A stretch of DNA of 64,000 nucleotides from Aquipseudomonas guryensis (lineage in GTDB: Bacteria; Pseudomonadota; Gammaproteobacteria; Pseudomonadales; Pseudomonadaceae), in NCBI RefSeq assembly GCF_014164785.1, contig NZ_JACJFN010000002.1, forward strand, positions 1 to 64,000. Direction: 5' to 3'. A program made the translations under genes and the position numbers. This document shows positions 16,352-26,025 of this stretch, piece by piece (positions within the stretch are counted from its first letter, which is position 1; every line of letters starts with the position of its first letter). Under the pieces are notes generated by a model, which was given only the letters and a program-made list of their open reading frames with translations, was not told the DNA's origin and searched no databases.

Positions 16352-19300
16352 TTAGAGATTGCGCACCTGCGCGGCGCTGGCCGGTATGGCGCAGCCGGTC
16401 TGGCTGTCTGGCTGCAGGTGCGGGGTGAGGATCGGCGCCATGCCCTTGAGTACCTGCACCGGCAGTGCCGAGGTGAAGCGGAATTTATCCGCGGCCTCGC
16501 CCGGCACGAAAGCGGTGAGGGTGCCGAAGTGGCGTGGGCCGAGGTAGAAGACGAAGGTGGCGGTGCGGTTGATGGCCCGTGAGCTGAGCACATGCCCGCC
16601 GCGGGTGACGTTTTCCACCCGGTTGTCGCCGGTACCGGTCTTGCCGCCAAGCACCAGCGGCGTGCCATCGGCCAGGCTGAAACTGCCATGCAGGCGCCGT
16701 GCGGTGCCGGCTTCCACCACCTGTGACAGTGCCTCGCGCAGGGCCGCGGCGACCTCCGTTGGCAGCACCCGTTCACCACGCCGCACGTCGTAGACCAACT
16801 CGGTGTCATAGGGCGTGGCGGCGGCGAAGTGCAGGCTGTCGATACGCACGCTGGGCTGGCGGATGCCGTCGTTCTGGATGATGCCCATCAGTTCGGCCAG
16901 CGCCGCCGGGCGGTCGCCGGAGCTGCCGATGGCGGTGGCCAGCGACGGCACCAGGTGATCGAACGGATAGCCCACGCGCTGCCAGCGCTGGTGGATATCG
17001 AGGAAGGCTTCCACTTCCAGCATGGTGCGGATGCGGCTGTCGCGGGCGCTCTTGTGCCGCGACTTGAACAGCCAGCCGTAGACCACCTGGCGCTCTTCGG
17101 CGCTGGCGGCCACGGCATCCCTGAAGGTGGCTTGCGGCTGTTCGATCAGGTAACCCAGCAGCCACAGTTCTAGTGGGTGCACGCGGGCGATGTAGCCCTG
17201 GTCCGGCAGGCTCCAGGCGCCCGGGCCGTAGTCCAGGTAGAGGCTGTGGATGCGCTTGTCGGTGAGCTTGCTCTTTTCCTGTGGCAGGTGCGCCCGCAGG
17301 AAGGCGGCGAAGGTCGCCTCGTCCACTTCCGGCATCAGGTAGCGGTGCACGGCAGCCAGGCGTGTCGAGGTATGGCGCAGGCCATCGAGGAAAGTATCCA
17401 GGCGCTCCTGGGCGTTCTTGCCCTCGTACTTGCGCCAGAAGCGCAGGAGGAAGGTGGTGCCTTCGCGGTCGGCGAAGCGCTTGAGGTAGTCGGCGCGTTG
17501 CGGGTGCTGGTCGTCCTTGAGCAGCTCGGCGCTGTTGTTGGCACCGTGGTAGGTGCTGTAGCGCACTAGGTCGCGCAGCAGGCGGATGAACGGCAGGTTG
17601 ATCGACTCGCGCAGGGCCTCGCGCAGGGTGGGGATGCGGCCGTTGTCCTCGCGCTTGAAGTTGCTGAAGGTGTGCCGCCCGCCACCGGTGAAGAAGCCCT
17701 CGTAGGGGCTGGCCGAATACTTGCGCTCCAGGGCCGCATCGAGCAGGTCGCGCAGGGACAAGCCGGGCTGGGTGATCAGCTGGTCGATGGCCCAGCGGGT
17801 CAGGTGGTCCTGCGCCGCCACTTCGATCTGGCGCAGCGCTTCGGGGCTTTGCCCGGCGTAGCGAGCGTACAGCTCGGCCATCACTTCCAGGTAGGTGGTG
17901 AGTACGCGCAGCTTGGCGGTGGAGCCCAGTTCCAGCTTGCTACCTTCGTTGATGTCGAAGGGCTGGTCGGTGTTGTCGGTCTGCACCCGCACCCGCGCGC
18001 CGGCTGGGGTGCGTTCGAACAGGGTGAAGCTGTAGCGCACCTCGGCGGTTTTCTCCGGTGACAGCAGGCGTTCGCCATACAGGCCGATCTGCCCGGCGAA
18101 CTCGGGGTCGGCCAACTGGTGCAGGTAGGCACTGACCTGTTGCTGTAGTTCGGCGTTGAGCGTGCTGCTGGCGGACAGGTCGAGGCGGTCGAGGTCGTAT
18201 AGCGGCTGGTTGAGCAGGTTGGACAGCCGCGTGCGCGCCACGCTGATGCCCTTGTTGCTCTGCACCGGCTGGATGGCTGGGTGCTGGGCCAGGTCGCGGA
18301 ATTGCAGCTTCTGCGCCAGCGCCGCATCGCGCAGGGTCCAGCCGATCACGCCGCCGCTGGCCAGCACGCGGATGTGGCTGTCGGTCAGTTTTTCCAGCTC
18401 CTTGCGACCCTGGGCCAGGTAATAGGAGGGGCGCCGCTGGGCGATCATCAGGGCCAGCACCTGGCGTAGCGCCAGGCCGCGCTCGGCGCTGCTGGCCATG
18501 GGCGTGCGCACGGGGTCGAGCAGGGCGTTGACCCGCGCGAAATCGGCACCGAACCACACCCGCAAGCCGTCGGCCAGGCCGTGCACTTCGCCATGCCCGG
18601 GAGCGGCGGAGAGCGGCACGCTGTTCAGGTAGTCACGCACGATGGCCTGGCGCGCGGCGAAGCTGTCCGGGCCCTGCTGGTAGGCGCGCACGCTGGCGGA
18701 AACCATCTGCCGCAGTTTCTCCATGGCCGACAGGGTCAGGCCGTCCGGCGAGTGGCGGTATTTCTCCAGCTGGGTGGCCAGGGTGCTGCCACCGGCCGAC
18801 TGTTCCTGGATGGCGAAGTTCTTGCCCAGTTGCGACAGCGCCGCCTTGGCGAACCGCGGCCAGTCCACCGCCGGATTGGCCTGGGCCTGCTCGCTGTCGA
18901 GCAGGTGGCGGTTCTCGATGAACAGCAGGCTGCCGGCCACCAGCGGCGGGATGTCCTCGAAACGCGCATAGAGCTGCTGCGGGTAGCGGAACTGGTAGAG
19001 CGGCAGGCCGCGGCAGTCGCTGATAGTCAGGCCGGTCTGCAGTTTTTCCGCGAAGGGTGGAAAGAAACCGCGCTGGCTGTAGTCGAGCAGGGCGGGGGAG
19101 AACTGTGCCTGCTCGCTGATGAGGAAGTTGCGTTGCTGCAGGCGTTCCAGCAACAGCGGCAGGTGCGCGTAGCCAAGGCGCTTGTCGAACGGGCCGTCTG
19201 CCGGAAACTGGATGGCTTTGCTTGGCCCCGGTTGCACCGCGTAGCTCAGGCTGGCGGCGTAGCGGCTGAATTCGCGGGCCTGTAGCTGGGCGGTTTTCAG

Positions 19301-19468
19301 TTCATGGGCAACGCCCAGGCCAAGGGCGATCAGTACGGCCAGCAAGATCAGCCAGAACAGCGTTTTCAGACGCCGGCGGGGGGGCGGTTTTTCGGGCAAC
19401 AAAAGCGGCTCTGGGCCGCTCACGGGGAGCGCTGTTTGCGGTGCGTCTGATTGCCATAAAGCGCCCAT
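16352..19468 (-). CDS. Class A penicillin-binding-protein-like transglycosylase/transpeptidase
   Basis: This 1038-residue inner-membrane protein has one membrane anchor (about residues 36-55) after a proline-rich cytoplasmic tail. The periplasmic glycosyltransferase (GT51) domain shows the first Glu in FIENRHLLD and GGSTLATQLEKYR. The transpeptidase part has S-x-x-K as STAK, S-x-N as SINL and KTGTGDNR near the C-terminus. The layout is bifunctional peptidoglycan synthase, but the protein is longer than PBP1a/1b and the GT motifs deviate from the classical EDRRFxxHxG. A specialised PBP is therefore more likely than ponA or mrcB. It converges with the gene at 15822. Confidence 0.87.
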   Translation of the reverse strand: MGALWQSDAPQTALPVSGPEPLLLPEKPPPRRRLKTLFWLILLAVLIALGLGVAHELKTAQLQAREFSRYAASLSYAVQPGPSKAIQFPADGPFDKRLGYAHLPLLLERLQQRNFLISEQAQFSPALLDYSQRGFFPPFAEKLQTGLTISDCRGLPLYQFRYPQQLYARFEDIPPLVAGSLLFIENRHLLDSEQAQANPAVDWPRFAKAALSQLGKNFAIQEQSAGGSTLATQLEKYRHSPDGLTLSAMEKLRQMVSASVRAYQQGPDSFAARQAIVRDYLNSVPLSAAPGHGEVHGLADGLRVWFGADFARVNALLDPVRTPMASSAERGLALRQVLALMIAQRRPSYYLAQGRKELEKLTDSHIRVLASGGVIGWTLRDAALAQKLQFRDLAQHPAIQPVQSNKGISVARTRLSNLLNQPLYDLDRLDLSASSTLNAELQQQVSAYLHQLADPEFAGQIGLYGERLLSPEKTAEVRYSFTLFERTPAGARVRVQTDNTDQPFDINEGSKLELGSTAKLRVLTTYLEVMAELYARYAGQSPEALRQIEVAAQDHLTRWAIDQLITQPGLSLRDLLDAALERKYSASPYEGFFTGGGRHTFSNFKREDNGRIPTLREALRESINLPFIRLLRDLVRYSTYHGANNSAELLKDDQHPQRADYLKRFADREGTTFLLRFWRKYEGKNAQERLDTFLDGLRHTSTRLAAVHRYLMPEVDEATFAAFLRAHLPQEKSKLTDKRIHSLYLDYGPGAWSLPDQGYIARVHPLELWLLGYLIEQPQATFRDAVAASAEERQVVYGWLFKSRHKSARDSRIRTMLEVEAFLDIHQRWQRVGYPFDHLVPSLATAIGSSGDRPAALAELMGIIQNDGIRQPSVRIDSLHFAAATPYDTELVYDVRRGERVLPTEVAAALREALSQVVEAGTARRLHGSFSLADGTPLVLGGKTGTGDNRVENVTRGGHVLSSRAINRTATFVFYLGPRHFGTLTAFVPGEAADKFRFTSALPVQVLKGMAPILTPHLQPDSQTGCAIPASAAQVRNL

Positions 19469-19636
19469 AGGGATCGGCTTGGCCTCACGCGATGCTTGCT
19501 CTTGTTCAAAGCTTAGTCGCCGGCTGCCGGGCCAGTGGTCTTTAATCGTCGGCGACGGGCGGCGGCACTGTCCCTAGGCTGCCGCGCCCGTTGTAGCGAC
19601 TGGCAGGCCGTTTTTAATCAGCCTGCGAGCACCACG

Positions 19637-20377
19637 TCAGCTGTTGCGCTGCCGGTCCTCGGCGTAGCGACGCAGCACCCACTGCCCGGCTGGACGGGCG
19701 TAGAGCTGGTCGAGGAAGCGCTGGGTCTCGGCGTCATGCCCGGCGATGCCATCCCAGGGTGTGCCAGTTGGGGTGAACAGCGGGGCATAGAGGGCCGCGG
19801 CGCTGACATCGGCCAGGCTCAGGCGCTCGCCGACCAGATAGCGCGCCGGATCATTGCCGATCCGTTGCTCGATCAGGTCGAGGCCGGCCAGCAGCTCGGC
19901 CTGGGACTTGGCCACGCGCTCGGGGGTAACCCCGTAGAGCTTCTGCACACCATTGATCAGCAACGGCTGCAGCAGATCGCGCAGGCCGAACCAGGGGCGG
20001 TAGACCTTGAGCATGGCGTGCATCACCGAGCTCCAGTCCTTGATCTGGCCATACAGCCAGCGCCGTACATGCACGCCGAGGCGGTCGAAGCGTTCCTCCA
20101 GTTCGAGGATTGCCGCGCGCTGGGTGGCATCTTCCGGCAGCAGCGGCAGCTCCGGGTAGGCCTGTTCCAGATGCAGGGCGATAGCGGTGGAGTCGCCAAT
20201 GCGGGTGGCACCATCCTGCAGGATCGGCAGGGTGGCGATGCCGGCCAGGCGCTTGCTCTTGAAACGATGCAGGCCGGGAAACAGGTTGGCGACCTGGTAG
20301 TCGAGGCCCTTGTGGTCGAGGTGCCAGCGGGTCTTTTCGCAGTAGTGGGAAATCGGGAACTGGTACAGGGTGCGCAT
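19637..20377 (-). CDS. Glutathione S-transferase family protein
   Basis: This 246-residue cytoplasmic protein has an N-terminal thioredoxin-like domain, with the active-site region LYQFPISHYCEKTRW (Ser/Cys near residues 9-12) and the glutathione-binding LPILQDGATRIGDSTAI. A helical C-terminal domain contains GERLSLADVSAAALY. The ATG at 20377 fits family starts. An ATG at 20398 is possible. Substrate unknown. Confidence 0.87.
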   Translation of the reverse strand: MRTLYQFPISHYCEKTRWHLDHKGLDYQVANLFPGLHRFKSKRLAGIATLPILQDGATRIGDSTAIALHLEQAYPELPLLPEDATQRAAILELEERFDRLGVHVRRWLYGQIKDWSSVMHAMLKVYRPWFGLRDLLQPLLINGVQKLYGVTPERVAKSQAELLAGLDLIEQRIGNDPARYLVGERLSLADVSAAALYAPLFTPTGTPWDGIAGHDAETQRFLDQLYARPAGQWVLRRYAEDRQRNS

Positions 20378-20521
20378 GGAGTGGTGGCCTTGTGCCATAA
20401 ATTTTGTGCGGAGTGTAAAGGACACTTAGCTGACTACCTAGTCTCGCGGTCAGTTCCAGTGTCTCGAACAGCCTGCACAACCGTATGGCCGCACCCCGTA
20501 ACTGACCCGGACCTCGGAAAC

Positions 20522-20661
20522 GCCCCTCCCCCAATAGTGGGAGAGGGGTTGGGAGAGAGGGGATGAGTCATCTAGCCCTTGGTTTTCTACCTTCTGCATC
20601 CATGCAATTGTCTCCCATCAATGGAAGAGGGAGCAGTCCGTAGCCCGGATGCAATCCGGGG
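20522..20661. repeat. Composite intergenic repeat (REP-like)
   Basis: Three repeat modules stand together. The first is a CCCCTCCCCC...GGGAGAGGGG palindrome (20522-20562), also present at 39778-39817 and 51029-51065. The second is a segment of about 53 bases (20588-20640) that recurs inverted at 27248-27300 with about five mismatches. The third is GTAGCCCGGATGCAATCCGGG (20640-20660), a REP-type palindrome found again twice at 51091-51148. No gene is seen between 20378 and 20676. Confidence 0.8.
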
Positions 20662-20676
20662 AATCTCAGTAGGCCT

Positions 20677-22290
20677 TCAGGCCTGCGCCGCCTCAAAGCT
20701 GTCGGCCCGCGCCATGCTCCACATGCGTGGGTAGAACTCGCCGGACAGCTCGCCACTTAGCAACTCGCCCGGTTTGAGGAACACATGCAGTTGCGAGTAC
20801 AGCTTGATCTCGCTGGCCGACATGCGTCGCACCAGATGCTTGGCCTCGACCTGCGACGGGTGGCTGAGGCCGGCGGCGGCGAGCATCTCGGCCAGGGCCT
20901 TGAGGGTGTTGCGATGGAAGTTGTGCACCCGCTCGGCCTTGTCCGGCACCACCAGGGCGCGCTGGCGCAGCGGGTCCTGGGTCGCCACGCCTGTCGGGCA
21001 CTTGTTGGTGTGGCAGCTCTGCGACTGGATGCAGCCGATGGCGAACATGAAGCCGCGTGCCGAGTTGGCCCAGTCGGCACCGAGGGCCATGACGCTGGCG
21101 ATGTCGAAGGCGCTGACGATCTTGCCGCTGGCGCCGAGGCGGATCTTATCGCGTAGGCCGCAGCCGACCAGGGTGTTGTGCACGAACAGCAGGCCTTCGC
21201 GCAGCGGTACGCCGATATGGTCGGTGAACTCCAGCGGCGCCGCGCCGGTGCCACCTTCCTTGCCGTCGACCACGATGAAGTCGGGAAGGATGCCGCTCTC
21301 CAGCATGGCCTTGGCGATACCCATGAACTCCCACGGATGGCCCAGGCAGAACTTGAAGCCGATCGGTTTGCCATCCGCCAGCTGACGCAGCTGGGCGATG
21401 AACTGCAGCAGTTCTAGCGGCGTGGCGAAGGCACTGTGGCGTGCCGGCGAGATGCAGTCCTGGCTCATCGGTACGCCACGGGTTAGGGAGATTTCCGCGG
21501 TGACCTTGTGCTTGGGCAGGATGCCGCCATGACCCGGCTTGGCGCCCTGGCTGAGCTTGATCTCGATCATCTTCACCTGCGGGTTACGCGCCTGCTCGGC
21601 GAAGCGTGCCGGGTCGAAGTGGCCATCCTCCGTGCGGCAACCGAAGTAACCGCTGCCCAGCTCCCATACCAGATCGCCGCCATGCTCGCGGTGGTAGGGG
21701 CTGATGCTGCCCTCGCCGGTGTCGTGGTAGAAACCGCCGCGCTGGGCGCCCTGGTTCAGCGCGCGGATGGCGTTGGCGCTGAGTGAACCGAAGCTCATTG
21801 CCGAGATATTGAACACCGAGGCCGAGTAGGGCTGGGTGCACTGCGGCCCGCCGACCGTGACGCGGAAGGTGCTCGGGTCGCAGTGCGCGGCCGGCAGCAT
21901 GGAGTGGCTGATGAACTCGAAGCCGCTCTGGTACACATCGCTGAGGGTACCGAAGGCCTTGTCCGCGCTCTGGTTCTTCGCCCGCGCATACACCAGCGAA
22001 CGCTGCGCGCGGGAGAACGGCAGCTTGTCGCCATCGGCCTCCAGCAGGTACTGGCGGATCTCCGGGCGCAGGCCTTCCACCAGGTAGCGGATATTGCCCA
22101 GGATCGGGTAGTTGCGCCGCACCGCCTGGCGCGTCTGCAGCAAGTCGTTGATACCCACCAGGCTCAGTACGCCAGTCAGTAGGGTCAGCGCCCACAGCCA
22201 TTCATGAGCACCGAGAAAAGGCAGGCTGAGCAGGGTGAACAACACGCAGAAGGCGAAGAAGGCATAGCGATTGAGCAGCGACAGGCTCAT
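20677..22290 (-). CDS. FMN-binding glutamate synthase family protein
   Basis: This 537-residue protein resembles the FMN barrel of the glutamate synthase large subunit. It has two N-terminal membrane helices (residues 8-45), then FNISAMSFGSLSANAIRALNQGA, EIKLSQGAKPGHGGILP, the FMN-site VVDGKEGGTGAAPLEF and the Fe-S-type cysteines in GCIQSQSCHTNKCPTGVATQ. There is no glutaminase domain. ATG at 22290. Family members stand alone in many proteobacteria, and the reaction is not settled. The C-terminal residues are at the repeat cluster 20522-20661. Confidence 0.92.
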   Translation of the reverse strand: MSLSLLNRYAFFAFCVLFTLLSLPFLGAHEWLWALTLLTGVLSLVGINDLLQTRQAVRRNYPILGNIRYLVEGLRPEIRQYLLEADGDKLPFSRAQRSLVYARAKNQSADKAFGTLSDVYQSGFEFISHSMLPAAHCDPSTFRVTVGGPQCTQPYSASVFNISAMSFGSLSANAIRALNQGAQRGGFYHDTGEGSISPYHREHGGDLVWELGSGYFGCRTEDGHFDPARFAEQARNPQVKMIEIKLSQGAKPGHGGILPKHKVTAEISLTRGVPMSQDCISPARHSAFATPLELLQFIAQLRQLADGKPIGFKFCLGHPWEFMGIAKAMLESGILPDFIVVDGKEGGTGAAPLEFTDHIGVPLREGLLFVHNTLVGCGLRDKIRLGASGKIVSAFDIASVMALGADWANSARGFMFAIGCIQSQSCHTNKCPTGVATQDPLRQRALVVPDKAERVHNFHRNTLKALAEMLAAAGLSHPSQVEAKHLVRRMSASEIKLYSQLHVFLKPGELLSGELSGEFYPRMWSMARADSFEAAQA

Positions 22291-22396
22291 GGGGATTCCT
22301 TGCCGGTTAGAGGGAACGGGTTGTTGAAAGGCGTTGAACATGGTGTACACCACGATCCGCACCATCTGGCCTGGCGCAGCGCAGGAGGGGCTGTCA

Positions 22397-22945
22397 TCAG
22401 GGCTGTGATTGGCCCTGCCCAACTATAGCGGGCGGCGCTGCGCGCAGGGCGCGGTTGATCCTGCGGATCAGGTGCCAATGTGCAAGCCATAGCGGCAAGG
22501 CCAGCAGGCCCGCCAGTGAGCCGATGGCGTGAGGAATCAGCGAGAGAATCTGCGCACTGCACCAGCCGATGCCAGACAGCATGCCGAAGTGCGAGAAGGG
22601 GCGTAGCGCGTCATTGGCCTGGGCTTCCCGGCGCAGTGACTGGGTGACATGGGCGACGATGAAGAAGTCTTCGATGAAGTTGTACGGCAGCAGGAACATC
22701 AGCCAGACGCTGCGTGGCGCGGCGGCACGACACTCGGGGCGGACCAGTGACAGCGCGCATTGCAGGTCCCGGCAGTAGAGAAAAACCGCGAGCAGGAACA
22801 GCAGCGTGAGGCTGATGGCAGCCAGCGGCCCAAGCATCTCGAGTTCCCGGAAAATACCGGCGTCGGCCTCGGGCTGCAGCAGGGGGTAGGCCAGCGCAGC
22901 GGCAACCAGCAGGGTCAGCAGGAGTTTGACAGCGAGTAGCCGCAT
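22397..22945 (-). CDS. Hypothetical membrane protein
   Basis: This 182-residue protein has about five membrane segments (residues 5-20, 38-60, 78-95, 115-135 and 140-160). ATG 22945 has AAGGA seven bases upstream. An upstream start at 22975 would add ten charged residues. It is 106 bases before the FMN-glutamate-synthase-like gene on the same strand. I recognise no family. Confidence 0.75.
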   Translation of the reverse strand: MRLLAVKLLLTLLVAAALAYPLLQPEADAGIFRELEMLGPLAAISLTLLFLLAVFLYCRDLQCALSLVRPECRAAAPRSVWLMFLLPYNFIEDFFIVAHVTQSLRREAQANDALRPFSHFGMLSGIGWCSAQILSLIPHAIGSLAGLLALPLWLAHWHLIRRINRALRAAPPAIVGQGQSQP

Positions 22946-23041
22946 CACGGAGTCCTTGTCGTGCCGCTCCAGCAACAGGAGCGTGGTGCCAATCCAATCA
23001 GCCGGTCGGTGCGATGTAGCGCGGTTCTTTGCCTGGCCCGC

Positions 23042-23443
23042 TCACGCTGCCGCCTCTACAGGCCTTGCCAGGCGTGCCCGCCAGCGCCACTCCAGCAACG
23101 CCAGGCCACCGACAAAAGCACCCTCCCCGAGTAAATGTGCCAGCCCCCAGGGGCTGGCCGTGGGGGCGAAAACCACAGCCCAGCGTAAGCACGCCGCCGC
23201 CCACAGCGAGTTGGCTATCACCAGCAGTACGATGAGTGTGGGTGGGCGCCTGGCCCGCATGGCCAGCGAGAGGGAATAGGTGGCGTAGCCCAGGCTCACC
23301 AGGCCGATGAGGTGCAGCAACGCTGGGGAGAGCTGATACCAGTCGCTCAAGCGGTCACCGATGGCGAGCATCAGCACTCCGGCGCTGGCGGCCGCCAGCC
23401 CATCGATCCACAACAGATATCTACACAGCCACGGGGTAGTCAC
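23042..23443 (-). CDS. Hypothetical membrane protein, four helices
   Basis: This 133-residue protein has four hydrophobic segments (about residues 8-27, 42-58, 69-88 and 100-118). The start MTTPWLCRYLLWIDG and the central GLVSLGYATYSLSLAM resemble small conserved membrane proteins of Pseudomonas with no known role. It is probably cotranscribed with the gene at 22397. Confidence 0.75.
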   Translation of the reverse strand: MTTPWLCRYLLWIDGLAAASAGVLMLAIGDRLSDWYQLSPALLHLIGLVSLGYATYSLSLAMRARRPPTLIVLLVIANSLWAAACLRWAVVFAPTASPWGLAHLLGEGAFVGGLALLEWRWRARLARPVEAAA

Positions 23444-23672
23444 GGGATGTTCACGTCCTTGTTGTGTGGCGATTGAGTTTATCCGAGCGAGATACCTGGC
23501 AGGCGTTATTCAAGCACCTTGCGCACCAGGCTTCCGCTCATTGCGCGCCTTTCGCCTGGCGTACCGGTCGTGGCTTGTTGAACGAACCTACCTTGAGTGC
23601 TCTGCATGCGCGCGGGGCTGCTTGTCTATACCATGCGCGCTCTGAATTTTTCGCTCGAATGGCCGGAGCATT

Positions 23673-24416
23673 ATGTCATCCACTGCTTTGTATACCGATC
23701 TGTCCGGCTACTACGACCTGATGTGTGCCGACATTGACTACCCGGCACAAAGCAATGGCGTGCGCCGGCTGAATCAGTTGTTCGGCAATAACGGCAGCGA
23801 CCACCTCGACCTGGCCTGCGGCACCGGACCGCATGTGCGGCACTTCATCGATGCGGGTTTCAACAGTGCAGGGCTGGATATCAACCAACCCATGCTGGAT
23901 ATCGCTCAACTACGCTGCCCCGAAGCGCACTTCAGCTTGCAGGATATGTGTGGCTTCACGGTCGCCGCCCCCGTGGACCTGATCACCTGCTTCCTCTACT
24001 CCATCCACTACAGCGGCACAGTGGAGCGGCTGCAACAGTGCATTGCCCGTGTGCATGGCGCACTCAGGGAGAATGGAGTGTTCTGCTTCAATGCAGTCGA
24101 CAAGGGCCAGATCAACAACCAGTCATGCGCACGGCATACGGTTGAGCATGACGGCAGCCACTTTACCTTCAGCTCCGGCTGGCACTACGGCGGCCAGGGC
24201 GAACAGCAAGCACTGCGGCTCAGTATCGAAAAGACCACGCAAGGCGTGACGCAGTCCTGGCAGGACGAACATCCCATGGTGGCGGTGAGTTTTGCTGAGC
24301 TGCAAACGCTGCTGGAACCCTATTTTGCAGTGCAGGTATTTGAGCATGACTACGCGCGGATCGTGCCTTGGGATGGCCAGTCCGGTAACGCTATTTTCGT
24401 GTGTGTGAAGCTTTAA
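23673..24416 (+). CDS. Class I SAM-dependent methyltransferase
   Basis: This 247-residue protein has the Rossmann SAM-binding motif LDLACGTGPHVRHF (about residues 45-58), the acidic loop AGLDINQPML and the post-motif LITCFLYSIHYSG. The start YTDLSGYYDLMCADIDY is typical of small-molecule methyltransferases. Substrate unknown. It is a single gene, divergent from 23042. Confidence 0.87.
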   Translation: MSSTALYTDLSGYYDLMCADIDYPAQSNGVRRLNQLFGNNGSDHLDLACGTGPHVRHFIDAGFNSAGLDINQPMLDIAQLRCPEAHFSLQDMCGFTVAAPVDLITCFLYSIHYSGTVERLQQCIARVHGALRENGVFCFNAVDKGQINNQSCARHTVEHDGSHFTFSSGWHYGGQGEQQALRLSIEKTTQGVTQSWQDEHPMVAVSFAELQTLLEPYFAVQVFEHDYARIVPWDGQSGNAIFVCVKL

Positions 24417-24449
24417 CCCTAGAACTCGTGACTCAGCGCGTTGTGTGCA

Positions 24450-24800
24450 TCACAGGTCAAAGATGTAGCCCAGTGCAGCGGCGGTCATGGCCAGGGCTGA
24501 GGCGATGATGGCCGGTTTCGATGTGAGTAGTTTTAAAATCCCCTGAGCATGTTGGTTGCGTATTTCCCGTAGTTCACTGGCTGCCTCGGGCGCTATGTCG
24601 TTCAGAAAATAGCGGCTGCTGTAGATGAGGTGCCGGCCCTGTTTGAGTTCGCTGGACTGCAGGCAACTGATAGAGAATATCTCCTCGCCATCCGGGCCTA
24701 ATCCGCTGGGCAAAACATAAGAATCCAGGCCGTGCCTTCTCAGTGCTGAATTCAGGTAGTCGGCGAGGTTTTTATCTTTGAAGTCGAGCAGTGTGTACAT
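24450..24800 (-). CDS. Hypothetical protein with C-terminal membrane helix
   Basis: This 116-residue protein has a soluble N-terminal part (LLDFKDKNLADYLNSALRRHGLDSYVLPSG) and one C-terminal helix (about residues 96-114, IIASALAMTAAALGYIFDL). The tail-anchored layout points to an inner-membrane protein facing the cytoplasm. Family not recognised. AT-richer than its neighbours. Confidence 0.68.
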   Translation of the reverse strand: MYTLLDFKDKNLADYLNSALRRHGLDSYVLPSGLGPDGEEIFSISCLQSSELKQGRHLIYSSRYFLNDIAPEAASELREIRNQHAQGILKLLTSKPAIIASALAMTAAALGYIFDL

Positions 24801-24876
24801 GGTTTAATACAGGCTGATTCGGTGAGCGGATACGGCATACGCTGCCGACTAAACGCCATGGGCGATTGCTACGCTG

Positions 24877-25788
24877 TTAGAAACTGTTTGCGACCCCGGC
24901 CAGTTTCATGCCTCTTTGTGGGATAAAGGGCGTTCCGTTCTGATCTACAAATTTAAAGGGTATTGAGACGGTCGTTAAGCCTGCATTTCTACGTACTACA
25001 AAATGCAAGTGTGGGCCCGTTGAATACCCCGATGAGCCGGAACGAGCCAGTATATCGCCTACTCTAACCCTGTCGCCGGGCTGGACTTTGGCACTGCCCA
25101 TCAATAGATGGGCATAGACGGCGTATGTGCCATCGTCATGCAGGATTTTTACATAGTTGGCCTTGTCGAGGAAGTATCCCGTTTTGCCGCTCATATGGTA
25201 ATCATCTTTTGCCCAGACTACCGTCCCCTCTCGGGCCGCACTGATGTTGGTGCCAACAGGCATGGCGATGTCGACCGCGTACATGTTGGCGGCATCGGTA
25301 TGGGAAAATGCACCGTTGAATGACTGGGTTATTCTATGTGTGGTCAATGACGATACGGGAGTTTTATATAAATAATTTATTGCCTGGGCCGCCGGATCGC
25401 CCAGTTGCCAGCCATAACGAAAGGGCGGAATATTCGTGCGGCTCTTATAGATGACTTCTTGTTTGGTGCTGGGTGCGACGTAGCTGTGGGTGCCTGTTTC
25501 AAAAGCGGTAGAGATTACTCGGAATTCAACAGGCGCATGCAAGGGGTTGTCGGCGATCAGGTAATACCAGCCATCCTGATGGCGCGTATATATTGCTGGC
25601 TTGGGCAGTGTTGTTTTGTTGTCTTTATACTCAATGCTTTCTACTTCATGTGTATCTGCAGGGCGCTTGTCGCTAAACACCCACTTCCCATTACTGTCCT
25701 TGTATTTATACATTTCCTGGCTAAAAGAAGCGCAGGATAACAATGCTGTCAGCAAGAAGCTGGTCAGTTGTAATGCGTTTGTTTTCAC
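24877..25788 (-). CDS. M23 (LytM-type) peptidase with DUF4124 domain
   Basis: This 303-residue exported protein has a signal sequence at residues 1-23 (a lipobox-like LLSC is present at 19). A short DUF4124 domain (EMYKYKDSNGKWVFSDKRP) comes next, then a beta-rich linker and a C-terminal M23 peptidase domain. The zinc ligands expected for the family are visible: His in SHTDAANMYAVDIAMP (HxxxxxxxxD) and HLHF near the end. It should cut peptidoglycan cross-bridges or act in cell-wall remodelling. G+C is lower than in the neighbours. Single gene. Confidence 0.88.
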   Translation of the reverse strand: MKTNALQLTSFLLTALLSCASFSQEMYKYKDSNGKWVFSDKRPADTHEVESIEYKDNKTTLPKPAIYTRHQDGWYYLIADNPLHAPVEFRVISTAFETGTHSYVAPSTKQEVIYKSRTNIPPFRYGWQLGDPAAQAINYLYKTPVSSLTTHRITQSFNGAFSHTDAANMYAVDIAMPVGTNISAAREGTVVWAKDDYHMSGKTGYFLDKANYVKILHDDGTYAVYAHLLMGSAKVQPGDRVRVGDILARSGSSGYSTGPHLHFVVRRNAGLTTVSIPFKFVDQNGTPFIPQRGMKLAGVANSF

Positions 25789-26025
25789 CGCGGATTTCCC
25801 TGGTTGTTGTCAGGCGACATAACGGCCGTATTTAAACGTGACGGCTATGTGGCGCAATCTTCCTTGTGGTCTGTAAAGGCCTTGCCTGCTCCGCTAGCGA
25901 TAGCGCTCGCTGAGTCATGCGATCATACGGCAAGCCCAGGCCACCGATGGGCTCGGTGGCTGAGTTCGGACGCTACCGTTTTGTCTAGGCCCTGTCCATG
26001 TCGCGCCATCCGCTGCGGCGCGGGG

